DNA of 55,973 bases from positions 1 to 55,973 of the forward strand of contig JAIFKY010000120.1 of assembly GCA_020049345.1 (NCBI GenBank), read 5' to 3'. The notes under the pieces are model-generated. The model was not told where the DNA came from. It saw only the letters and a program-made list of their open reading frames with translations, and did not search any database. The number at the start of each line of letters is the position of its first letter. Within the stretch, counting starts at the first letter, position 1. The translations under genes were made by a program, and so were the position numbers. Source of the stretch: Anaerolinea sp. Lineage in GTDB: Bacteria > Chloroflexota > Anaerolineae > Anaerolineales > Villigracilaceae. This document shows, one piece after another, positions 45,841 to 54,177 of the stretch.

Positions 45841-48800
45841 CAAGTTATTCAAGGACATTACTCCTGAAGAGAGCGATTCATCAAAGCCAAGGGAGCACAT
45901 AAAGTCTTCAACAGAGCCGATTCAGCCAGCGGAATCTTTGAGCGCCTCAAGCTCGCACCCGACACCTGTACAGAAAAAAGCTGATGCATCTCCCTCCCCC
46001 AAACCGATCAAACATCACACATCAGTACTGGTACCTCCTGAACCGGTCATCACACAAGATACCGAAAATTCCACGCAAGCCTATGCCGTAAATATTCAAA
46101 CCGGCTATCAAGACTGGGCAACACTGCGCGTCATTGATGAGACAAATCAACGTGAATGGACTCCAGATGAAGAACTGCTTGTAAAACAGGTATCCGACCA
46201 ATTATCACTGGCTCTTGAAAACGCGCGTTTGTTTCAAGAAGCACAGGAACGTGCCGAAGAGCTTTCCCTCATCAACCGCGTCGTCAGCACATTAACCGAT
46301 GCAACCAACTTACAGACAGCCCTCCAGGCTGTCGTTCAAGAAATTGTTGAAGCGTTCCCTGTCACCCGTGGCGCAATTGCCCTTCTGGATGAAAACAAAC
46401 AAAACTTTAGCGTAATCGCCGAGCACTCAAAGAAAAAAGGTGACGCCAGCGCCATTGGACTCAAAATTCCACTGCAAGGAAACCTTGCAACTGAAACTGT
46501 AATTTCAACCCGAAAACCTTATATTCTGGATGATGCGTCAAACAACCCAGCCAACCCGCCCATCGTTCAAGCAGAATTCCGCCGGCTGGGAATTATTCAT
46601 GCTGTTATTTTCCCTATTATTATTAACGATCTAGTGATCGGAACACTAGGCGTGGATATGCTCGAAGGAGACACGCGACTTACTTCAAGCCAAATTGACC
46701 TGCTGGAAACAACCCTGCCTCCGATCTCAGCCGCCATCAGCCGTCTGCGCGCCGAAGAAGCGCTGGCAAGATCCGAAACAGATTTACGCACCCTATTTTC
46801 ATCCATGGAAGACGTTGTGTTGGTTGTTGATAAAGACGGGCGTTACGTACGCATCGCCCCCACAAACCCATCACGCCTTGTACGCCCACCGGAAGAATTA
46901 GTGGGGCAACTCATGCACGATGTGCTGCCAAAAGAAACAGCGGATCGTTTTGTTTCTGCCATTCAACAAACGTTAAATGGAACTGAAACGGTGAAATTGG
47001 AATACGACCTGCCTGTTGGAAATGAAACCTACTGGTTCCTGGCAAACCTTTCCAAACTTGATGAAGGCAATGTGTTCTGGGTGGCGCGTGACATCACCGA
47101 GCGAAAAAGATCAGAAGAGGCAATCAGACGCCGCAACGAATATCTCGCTGTTTCTGCCGAAATTGGAAAACTGGTCACGTCCACACTGGACCTAAACTCG
47201 ATCTTTGCGCGAACTGTAAATCTGATCAACGAAAGGTTTCACTTTTATCACGCCGGCATATTTATTGTAGAAGAAACCGGCTTTAACGCCACCTTGCGCG
47301 AAGCAACTGGTGAAGCCGGCGCAGAAATGAAAGAGAGAAAGCACACGCTTCAGGTTAACGAAAAATCTATCGTAGGCAAAGTGACACTGGACGGGCAATC
47401 CGTAATCGTAAATGACGTCATGGCAGATCCTTTGCATAAATTTAACCCATTACTGCCCGAGACACGCGCAGAAGCCGCAATTCCTCTAAAAATTGGAAAC
47501 CGCGTTATTGGCGCAATTGATATTCAGTCAAAAACTGCCGGCTCATTTACAGAAGATGAAATCATCGTACTGCAAACACTTGCAGACCAGGTGGCGGTTG
47601 CCATTGATAATGCGCGATCCTTTGAACTCTCTCAACAAGCCGTAATGGAAATGCGCGAAATCGATCGTCTAAAAAGCCAGTTCCTGGCAAACATGAGCCA
47701 TGAATTACGCACTCCTCTCAATTCGATTATTGGCTTCTCACGCGTAATCATAAAAGGAATTGACGGCCCTGTCACAGAACTGCAACAACAAGACCTGACC
47801 GCCATCTACAATTCAGGTCAACACCTGCTTGGACTTATCAATGACGTTCTCGATCTCTCGAAGATTGAAGCAGGCAAGATGGAACTAGCCTTCGACGAAG
47901 TGAATATCGCCGACATAACCAGCAGCGTCCTCTCCACCATGAGCGGACTTATTAAAGACAAGCCGATTCAGATGAAGCGCATCATCGAGCCAAACCTGCC
48001 AACAGCCCGCGCAGACGCGATCCGCATCCGTCAGGTCATGATCAACCTGCTCTCCAACGCCTCCAAATTTACAGACGAAGGCGATATCCTTGTGGAAGTT
48101 GGACTCAAGGCTGGACTCACTGGGCGCAATGAATTGAGAGTGAGCGTGACCGACACCGGACCTGGTATCGCCAAACAAGATCAAACAAAACTCTTTCAAG
48201 CCTTCTCGCAAGTGGATGACTCGCCGACCCGCAAAACGGGCGGCACAGGTCTTGGTCTCTCCATTTGTCAACACATCATTAACATGCACGGGGGCAGAAT
48301 TTGGGTCGAAAGTGATCTTGGCAAGGGAAGCACATTCCACTTCACCTTGCCGCTCTTCCGCAAGGAAAAAGAAAATGAATCCGCCTCCGGCTCCAATAAA
48401 GTCATCCTTGCAATTGATGACGACCCTCAGGTTATTGGGTTATACGAACGTTATCTGCAACCACAAGGGTATCAAGTTATCCCATTATCGGACCCAACAC
48501 ACGCAGTTGAACGCGTAAAACAAATAAAACCCTTTGCTGTAACATTAGACATTATGATGCCCGGCATTGACGGCTGGCAAGTTCTGGATAGTTTGAAGGG
48601 CGACCCTGACACTCGCAACTACCCTGTTATCATCTGTAGCATCGTTGAAGACTTGGAAAAAGGATTCAACCTTGGGGCAACAGACTACCTGGTAAAACCC
48701 ATTCTGGAAGATGATCTTGTCAACGCCCTGGATCGACTAAACGCAGACGGATCAATCCGCGATGTGCTTGTCGTGGATGATAATCCCGACGACCTGCGCC

Positions 48801-49150
48801 TGATCGGAAAAATTTTGACCGACGATGGCAGATACAAAGCCACGCTTGCTGAAGGCGGACGCATTGGGTGGGACATCATCTCCTCAGGCAAACCACCACA
48901 CGCTGTCATCCTGGACCTTTTCATGCCTGAAATAGATGGCTTTAAGATATTAGAGAACATGCAGGCATCTCAAACCCTGCGCGAGATTCCCGTAATTGTC
49001 ATTAGCGGCATGGATCTTTCAGCAGAACAAAAAGATCAATTAAATGAATTCGGTCAACGGCTGTTGTTATCAAAAAGTTCTTTCAACGAAAAAGAATTAC
49101 TTACATCCATTCAGCGTTCACTTGAACGGGTTCATACAAAGAATAAATAG
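45806..49150 (+). CDS. Soluble hybrid histidine kinase with GAF, PAS and two receiver domains
   Basis: A 1114-aa cytoplasmic kinase without TM helices. After a Ser/Pro/Lys-rich disordered head (1-90) comes only the C-terminal part of a GAF unit (92-147, WATLRVIDE..REWTPDEELL..LALENARLF). Then follow a complete GAF (150-318), PAS (322-435), an array-type GAF (442-608; FYHAGIFIVEE), HisKA with His632 in MSHELRTP, HATPase_c (735-848; N box NLLSNASKF, DTGPGI, GGTGLGLSI), receiver 1 (865-978, Asp915) and receiver 2 (985-1108, Asp1037). Both receivers have Ser instead of the switch Thr. It is the only kinase in the sensor run. AGGAG serves the ATG at 45806 (spacing 10); a TTG at 45800 is possible. 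It overlaps parA. Confidence 0.93.
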   Translation: MSKKPKINKRLDKLFKDITPEESDSSKPREHIKSSTEPIQPAESLSASSSHPTPVQKKADASPSPKPIKHHTSVLVPPEPVITQDTENSTQAYAVNIQTGYQDWATLRVIDETNQREWTPDEELLVKQVSDQLSLALENARLFQEAQERAEELSLINRVVSTLTDATNLQTALQAVVQEIVEAFPVTRGAIALLDENKQNFSVIAEHSKKKGDASAIGLKIPLQGNLATETVISTRKPYILDDASNNPANPPIVQAEFRRLGIIHAVIFPIIINDLVIGTLGVDMLEGDTRLTSSQIDLLETTLPPISAAISRLRAEEALARSETDLRTLFSSMEDVVLVVDKDGRYVRIAPTNPSRLVRPPEELVGQLMHDVLPKETADRFVSAIQQTLNGTETVKLEYDLPVGNETYWFLANLSKLDEGNVFWVARDITERKRSEEAIRRRNEYLAVSAEIGKLVTSTLDLNSIFARTVNLINERFHFYHAGIFIVEETGFNATLREATGEAGAEMKERKHTLQVNEKSIVGKVTLDGQSVIVNDVMADPLHKFNPLLPETRAEAAIPLKIGNRVIGAIDIQSKTAGSFTEDEIIVLQTLADQVAVAIDNARSFELSQQAVMEMREIDRLKSQFLANMSHELRTPLNSIIGFSRVIIKGIDGPVTELQQQDLTAIYNSGQHLLGLINDVLDLSKIEAGKMELAFDEVNIADITSSVLSTMSGLIKDKPIQMKRIIEPNLPTARADAIRIRQVMINLLSNASKFTDEGDILVEVGLKAGLTGRNELRVSVTDTGPGIAKQDQTKLFQAFSQVDDSPTRKTGGTGLGLSICQHIINMHGGRIWVESDLGKGSTFHFTLPLFRKEKENESASGSNKVILAIDDDPQVIGLYERYLQPQGYQVIPLSDPTHAVERVKQIKPFAVTLDIMMPGIDGWQVLDSLKGDPDTRNYPVIICSIVEDLEKGFNLGATDYLVKPILEDDLVNALDRLNADGSIRDVLVVDDNPDDLRLIGKILTDDGRYKATLAEGGRIGWDIISSGKPPHAVILDLFMPEIDGFKILENMQASQTLREIPVIVISGMDLSAEQKDQLNEFGQRLLLSKSSFNEKELLTSIQRSLERVHTKNK

Positions 49151-49170
49151 GAGTTGGTATCACCATCACC

Positions 49171-50823
49171 GTGTCATTTATCATCAAATGTATTGATTGT
49201 GGGCATAATGCGCCGTACTACCCCACATCCACCACATGCCCAAAGTGCAACAGCCAGTGGCGTGAAGCGGAGTACGACTACGAAATCATTGCGAAAACCC
49301 TGCCAGCCAAACTGGTAAGCCGCCCCTTTGATCTTTGGCGTTATCGCGAATTATTACCCGTGCGTAACCCAAATATTAGTTTATCGCTGGGTGAAGGAGG
49401 AACGCCGCTCATTCGCGCAGTAAACCTCGGCATGATGCTGGGCTGCCCCAACATCTACATCAAAGACGAACGACAAGGTCCCACATCCTCATTCAAAGAC
49501 AGGCAGGCCTCAGTGACCATTGCCGCACTAAAAGAAGCGGGGATCACAGAAATGGTTGCGGCATCCACGGGCAATGTGGCAATCTCCTACTCGGCGTACG
49601 CATCCCGCGCCGGGATGAAACTGTGGGCTTTCGTCACCAGCCTTGTGCCTGCGATGAAAATGCGTGAAATCGCATTGTATGGAAGTCAGGTGATCAAAAT
49701 CACCGGCTCCTACGACCAATGCAAAAAAGTTGCCGCCGAATTTGCCCATCAGCGCCATTTATATCAAGACATGGGCGCGCGCACAATCACTTCAATTGAA
49801 GCAATGAAGACAATTGCATTTGAAATTGCAGAACAACTAACCGCCATTCAAGGACCCGATACAAACGCGCCCTGGCGCACACCCGATTGGTATGTGCAAG
49901 CCATTAGCGGCGGCATGGGACCCATTGGCGTTTACAAAGGCTTCCGTGAGATGAAACAAATGGGATGGGTTGAGCGCATACCTGCATTCGCGCCCATTCA
50001 AGCCGAAGGTTGCGCCCCCATGGTGGATAGTTGGAAAAAAGGATTGGAAAAAGCAGAGCCGGTAACCTCTCCCAAGACCCGCATCGAAACACTTGCCACA
50101 GGCGACCCTGGCCGCTCCTATGAATTCCTGCGGGAATATGTAAACAGCACGCATGGCGCCTTTGAAAGCGTTAGTGATGAAGACGCATTTCGCGCCATGC
50201 ACGTCCTGGCAAAAATGGAAGGCATCTCAGCCGAACCCGCCGCCGCAGTAGCCTTCGCCGGTCTATTCAAGTTAATTCGCGCAGGCATCATTAAACCAAG
50301 CGATACGGTTGTCGTGAATTGCACAGGGCACACCATGCCGGCTGAAGCAGGCGTTCTTGGCGATAATTGGTCTCGTGACGTAAAAATTACCACCAGTGAA
50401 GAAACCCCACAGGAAGGTTTACTCTCAGCGCTCAGGCAGGTTGCGCCAGAACGCTTCCCCAAGATTGCCATTGTCGAAGACACCACCGAGGCGCGCCGCC
50501 TCATCCGCCGTATTCTGCAATCACAGGGTAGTTTCACCATTTTAGAAGCAAGCAACGGACGCGAAGGACTCGAGTTAATTCAACGTGAACTGCCAGACCT
50601 GGTCATCCTGGATTTAATGATGCCGGAAATGGACGGATTTACAGTAATCGAAGCATTGCGCGCAAAACCCGAAACAGCCACCATCCCTGTAATTGTCGCA
50701 ACGGCAAAAGAACTTACAACCGACGAAAAAAGCAGACTCAACGGACAGATTCAATCGCTCATGCAAAAAGGCGACTTTCTTAACGACGAATTCCTTGAAG
50801 AAGTTAAAGCATTAATAAAATAA
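49171..50823 (+). CDS. Threonine synthase fused to a C-terminal receiver domain
   Basis: A 550-aa fusion. Residues 1-410 are a threonine synthase: Zn ribbon C7-C10/C23-C26, substrate and PLP motifs GEGGTPL, SSFKDRQ with the Schiff-base Lys109, ASTGNVAIS, ISGGMGPIGVYKGF and NCTGHTMP. It would convert O-phosphohomoserine to threonine. Residues about 428-550 are a complete receiver: acidic pair in AIVEDTTEA, phospho-acceptor Asp481 in ILDLMMPEMDG, Thr in VATAKE and Lys in MQKGDF. A linker of about 20 residues joins them. It lies 20 nt after the hybrid kinase, so phosphorylation by that kinase may control the enzyme. The start is GTG with GGAG 17 bases upstream, an unusually long gap, so the exact start is uncertain. 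No stop or frameshift separates the parts. Confidence 0.9.
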   Translation: MSFIIKCIDCGHNAPYYPTSTTCPKCNSQWREAEYDYEIIAKTLPAKLVSRPFDLWRYRELLPVRNPNISLSLGEGGTPLIRAVNLGMMLGCPNIYIKDERQGPTSSFKDRQASVTIAALKEAGITEMVAASTGNVAISYSAYASRAGMKLWAFVTSLVPAMKMREIALYGSQVIKITGSYDQCKKVAAEFAHQRHLYQDMGARTITSIEAMKTIAFEIAEQLTAIQGPDTNAPWRTPDWYVQAISGGMGPIGVYKGFREMKQMGWVERIPAFAPIQAEGCAPMVDSWKKGLEKAEPVTSPKTRIETLATGDPGRSYEFLREYVNSTHGAFESVSDEDAFRAMHVLAKMEGISAEPAAAVAFAGLFKLIRAGIIKPSDTVVVNCTGHTMPAEAGVLGDNWSRDVKITTSEETPQEGLLSALRQVAPERFPKIAIVEDTTEARRLIRRILQSQGSFTILEASNGREGLELIQRELPDLVILDLMMPEMDGFTVIEALRAKPETATIPVIVATAKELTTDEKSRLNGQIQSLMQKGDFLNDEFLEEVKALIK

Positions 50824-50865
50824 CCTGCCCTCCCCTTCCTTTTATTGATTTTAAAGGTGGTATCT

Positions 50866-51813
50866 TTGCAAAAAAAACAAACGGCTGGAATTCTTGCAGC
50901 ATTCAGTTCAGCGGTATTTCTCGGGTTTGCGCCTGTTTTCGGGAAATTAGCAATCACGCTGGGATTCACGCCGTTTGCGGTTGTAGCGTTGCGTACCGGT
51001 TTCGCCGCAGGTATTCTCCTGTTGGCAATTGCAATATTCTATCCACAGTATCTTTACATTTTTCCGGTAGGCTTGGTTGGGTGCGCTCTTGCAGGCGCAA
51101 TCAATGGCTTCGGCTCCCTCTTGTACTATCTGGCATTGCAAAGGCTTGATGCCAGCGTCGGTCAATTACTTTATTCACTTTACCCATTCTTCGTCGCACT
51201 CTGGTTAATTCTCGACCATCAACCTCCAAGCCGTCTCACTCTCTTTCGCGTGGGGCTGGCCACAATTGCAGTCCTACTCCTCACAAGCGTCCCAAAAAAT
51301 TCAGTAGACCTAACTGGCGTGCTGATGATGATCGGAGCGGCGGTTTTATACGCCATGCACCTGCCCATCAATCAACGTGTGCTTTACGAAGTCCCTGCGC
51401 CAACCGTAGCCCTTTACACGCTACTCTCCATGAGCGCAGTTGTCATCCCCGCATATTTGCTGTTTGACCGCGCCTGGCCGCTACACAATGTCCCTTGGTG
51501 GCCAGTGGCAGGGCTAACCTTCGTAACCATTTTTTCAAGGATCGCGCTTTTTTTGGGCGTAAAAAAGATCGGCGGAATGCAAACAGCATTATTAGGACTC
51601 GCCGAACTTTTGATTGCGATCATCTTTAGCCACATCTGGCTTGGCGAAAACCTGACTCTGCTCCAATGGCTGGGCGCAGCGGGACTCGGCTTTAGCCTGA
51701 TCCTGGTTATGTTCGAAGATGCAGCGGCTCCGACACATAGCGGAAGAACCGGCTGGCTCTCATGGATTCGCGCGCCCGGTTTGCCAAAGGACATCTTTGG
51801 TCCCTACGAATAA
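50866..51813 (+). CDS. EamA-family (DMT superfamily) transporter
   Basis: A 315-aa membrane protein with about ten hydrophobic helices arranged as two EamA repeats, the first from about residue 8 (GILAAFSSAVFLGFAPVFGKLA) and the second from about 150 (GVLMMIGAAVLYAMHLPINQ). DMT family members export metabolites, including amino acids such as threonine and homoserine (RhtA). The TTG at 50866 has AAAGGTGG five bases upstream; a TTG 21 bases earlier lacks one. It is 42 nt after the threonine synthase-receiver gene and may be its co-transcribed export partner, but the substrate is a guess. Last gene before a bidirectional terminator. Confidence 0.85.
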   Translation: MQKKQTAGILAAFSSAVFLGFAPVFGKLAITLGFTPFAVVALRTGFAAGILLLAIAIFYPQYLYIFPVGLVGCALAGAINGFGSLLYYLALQRLDASVGQLLYSLYPFFVALWLILDHQPPSRLTLFRVGLATIAVLLLTSVPKNSVDLTGVLMMIGAAVLYAMHLPINQRVLYEVPAPTVALYTLLSMSAVVIPAYLLFDRAWPLHNVPWWPVAGLTFVTIFSRIALFLGVKKIGGMQTALLGLAELLIAIIFSHIWLGENLTLLQWLGAAGLGFSLILVMFEDAAAPTHSGRTGWLSWIRAPGLPKDIFGPYE

Positions 51814-51824
51814 TTTTTGACAAT

Positions 51825-51854
51825 AAAAAAACCGCCTGTCACGGCGGTTTTTTT
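51825..51854. terminator. Bidirectional terminator ending the sensor operon
   Basis: AAAAAAACCGCC (51825-51836) and its perfect complement (51843-51854) enclose a 6-nt loop. A and T runs on the two sides let it serve both convergent transcripts. Confidence 0.93.
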
Positions 51855-51860
51855 ATTCCA

Positions 51861-52598
51861 CTACTTATTTCCTTCGTACAAATACCCTGTGCCGCGCACG
51901 CTAACAACCCGCTCAGACAACGATGGAAACTGCTCCAATTTATGGCGTAAACGGCTAACCAGCGGACGCAATATCTCAGGCGCTTCACGCTGCGATGTAT
52001 CGTAACCCTGAACCAATAAAACCAACTCGCGATGAGAAAATACCCGCCCTTCATTTTCTATCAAAATTCTCAGCAACCGCCCTTCTGCGGGGGTAAGGTG
52101 CTCCACTTTATTTTTATGCTTTATCTGGCGGCGGGAAAGATCAACAGAGGTGCCATCTTTGAGCGAAAAAACCTCCACAGCCTCGTCCACATCATTGCCG
52201 GCGGCAGTGTTGTTCACCACACGCGATCTTGTAGAACGGCGAGTAAGCCCTTTCTTTACGCTTGCCAAAATTTGGGTAGGGGAAGCCGGTTTTAGCAAAT
52301 AATCATGGATGCGTAAGCGCAACGCCTGAATGGCGGTTTCTGTTGAACCAAAAGCAGTGAGCAGAATTACTTCTGTTTCAGGCGATATTTGATTAACCAC
52401 CTGAACCACTTCCAAGCCATCCATGCCGGGCATACGCAGATCCACGATCATCAGATCTATCGGATGCGTGCGGACATATTCGACTGCCGCCTGACCATTG
52501 GGAGCAGACGCCACGTTGTGCCCTTCCAGTTTAAGAATATCCGTCAAAGATTGGCGCGCAACGGGTTCATCATCAACCACCAAAATACTGGACTTCAT
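51861..52598 (-). CDS. OmpR/PhoB-type response regulator
   Basis: A 245-aa DNA-binding response regulator. The receiver (1-120) has VVDDE, Asp53 in MIVDLRMP, Thr in LLTAF and Lys in LLKPA. The C-terminal winged helix (about 150-240) has HLTPAEGRLLRILIENEG, FSHRELV, a recognition helix region with LRPLVSRLRHKLE and the wing VRGTGYLYE. The ATG at 52598 has a strong AGGAGG six bases upstream; an earlier in-frame start 12 codons up lacks one. It lies 2 nt after the receiver-histidine kinase gene, so it is the likely DNA-binding output of this cassette. Targets unknown. Confidence 0.94.
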   Translation of the reverse strand: MKSSILVVDDEPVARQSLTDILKLEGHNVASAPNGQAAVEYVRTHPIDLMIVDLRMPGMDGLEVVQVVNQISPETEVILLTAFGSTETAIQALRLRIHDYLLKPASPTQILASVKKGLTRRSTRSRVVNNTAAGNDVDEAVEVFSLKDGTSVDLSRRQIKHKNKVEHLTPAEGRLLRILIENEGRVFSHRELVLLVQGYDTSQREAPEILRPLVSRLRHKLEQFPSLSERVVSVRGTGYLYEGNK

Positions 52599-52600
52599 TG

Positions 52601-54175
52601 TTATCCTCCTGTCGGTAAAAATATACGAAAACAAGCGCCGGGGCCGCGCTCGGGCAACAATTCCAATGTGCCTCCGTGCGCGGTAATTATATTGTAACTC
52701 ACTGTCAGTCCCAAGCCAGTACCTCCATCTTTTGTGCTGAAAAATGGTTCAAAAATATTAGGCTGTTTTTCCGGAGGTATTCCACTGCCTTGATCTTGAA
52801 ACATAATTTCAATGCCGCCTTTTAAAGGGCGGGTTGCAATGTTCAACACTCCGCCATCGGGCATTGCGTCCACGGCGTTCAAAATCAAATTGATGAATAC
52901 CTGCTGGATCTGACTTCCCACCGCCTTGATGGTCGGAATTGTTCCAAGGAAGTCAACAATTATTTTCACATTTGATTCTGAAAGTTGCTTGGACATTAAG
53001 TTTAATATATATTGGAGCATCTCTGCAAGATCAACTTTTTCAAGCGAGGTTGCGCCAGGTCGGTAGAAATCCAACATGCGGCGGACTGTAAGTATTAAGC
53101 GTTCCAGTTCTGTGCGGGCGAGATCAAAATATTCTTTGCGCTTTTCCTGTGGCAAGTCTTCACGCCCTGCAAGATGCAGACAGTTTTGAACAGCCTGTAA
53201 TGGGTTGTTTACTTCGTGCGCAATGGATGCGCTTAGCCGTCCAGCGGCGGCCATTTTTTCGGCCTGAAGCAATGCCTTTTGAGATTCTTCCACCTTGCGG
53301 ACATAATCCAATTGTTCGGCGTAGAGACGCGCATTTTCCAGCGCTGCGGCGGCCTGACGCGCAAGGATCTGAAATAATTCCAGGTCAGATTCGCGAAACG
53401 GGGGTTGATCAACATCTCGCGCGGCATACAATACCATACGCATGTTTGGGCGGAGAATCGGTACAAGAATCGCCGCGCCAAGTTTCAGCCCAGAGAGAAG
53501 CGTTTTTAGGGTTGCGTCTCCAGGTCCGGCGGCGTTGATCAGCATGGGGTTGGAGGATGCGTCCACGCGGGCAATCAAATCGAAAAACTTTTTTGGGGGT
53601 TCTTTGCCGCGTGAAGCCAGCAAGGAAAAACCTTTGGCGTCTGTGTTTTGTTGATAACATGCGGCGTGCGCGCATTGCAGGTGTCCGCAAATGGCGTTGA
53701 TGATGAGATCGAGCAGGGGTTCGCGGCGCGTTTCAGAAAGCAAAGATTCGGTGACAGAAAAGAGCGGGCGCAATGCTTGAGTGCGCGCGGCGTCGCGTTT
53801 TTGCTGGCTGTCTGCGAGTGCAAGTTTGACCGCGTCAATCAATTCACTGCCTTTGCCAAACGGCTTGAGGATCAGCCCGTCCACTCCTTGCCTGAGGGCG
53901 CGGATAGCGGTTTCAACTGTGCCATGACCAGTCATAATCAACATGGCGGCATCAGGCTGAAGGCGTTGCGCATGTTGAATGACTTCGAAGCCATCCACTT
54001 CGGGCATGCGGATGTCAACCAGCAAGAGATCGATCTTGTTCTCTTTGAGGTAGCCAATGGCTTTATGTGGATCGGTTTGAGTTTCAACCTTGTAGCCGGC
54101 ACGTGTAAGAAGGCGACTGCACAAAAGCGCAATGCCGGGTTCATCATCAACAACAAATACGAAGGGCGTTTCCAT
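52601..54175 (-). CDS. Receiver-GAF-histidine kinase
   Basis: A 524-aa soluble kinase: N-terminal receiver (1-125; FVVDDE, Asp54 in LVDIRMP, MTGHG, LKPFG), GAF-like domain (140-285), HisKA (about 300-360) with phospho-acceptor His in IAHEVNNPLQAV, and HATPase_c (405-524; NLILNAVDAM, DQGSGIP, GGTGLGL). The E-V-N-N-P form of the H box groups it with HPK4/NtrB-like kinases. It lies 2 nt from both neighbours, between another kinase of the same type and the OmpR-type regulator. It could receive phosphate on its receiver from the upstream kinase and act as a relay or be allosterically controlled. Confidence 0.93.
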   Translation of the reverse strand: METPFVFVVDDEPGIALLCSRLLTRAGYKVETQTDPHKAIGYLKENKIDLLLVDIRMPEVDGFEVIQHAQRLQPDAAMLIMTGHGTVETAIRALRQGVDGLILKPFGKGSELIDAVKLALADSQQKRDAARTQALRPLFSVTESLLSETRREPLLDLIINAICGHLQCAHAACYQQNTDAKGFSLLASRGKEPPKKFFDLIARVDASSNPMLINAAGPGDATLKTLLSGLKLGAAILVPILRPNMRMVLYAARDVDQPPFRESDLELFQILARQAAAALENARLYAEQLDYVRKVEESQKALLQAEKMAAAGRLSASIAHEVNNPLQAVQNCLHLAGREDLPQEKRKEYFDLARTELERLILTVRRMLDFYRPGATSLEKVDLAEMLQYILNLMSKQLSESNVKIIVDFLGTIPTIKAVGSQIQQVFINLILNAVDAMPDGGVLNIATRPLKGGIEIMFQDQGSGIPPEKQPNIFEPFFSTKDGGTGLGLTVSYNIITAHGGTLELLPERGPGACFRIFLPTGG

Positions 54176-54177
54176 GA

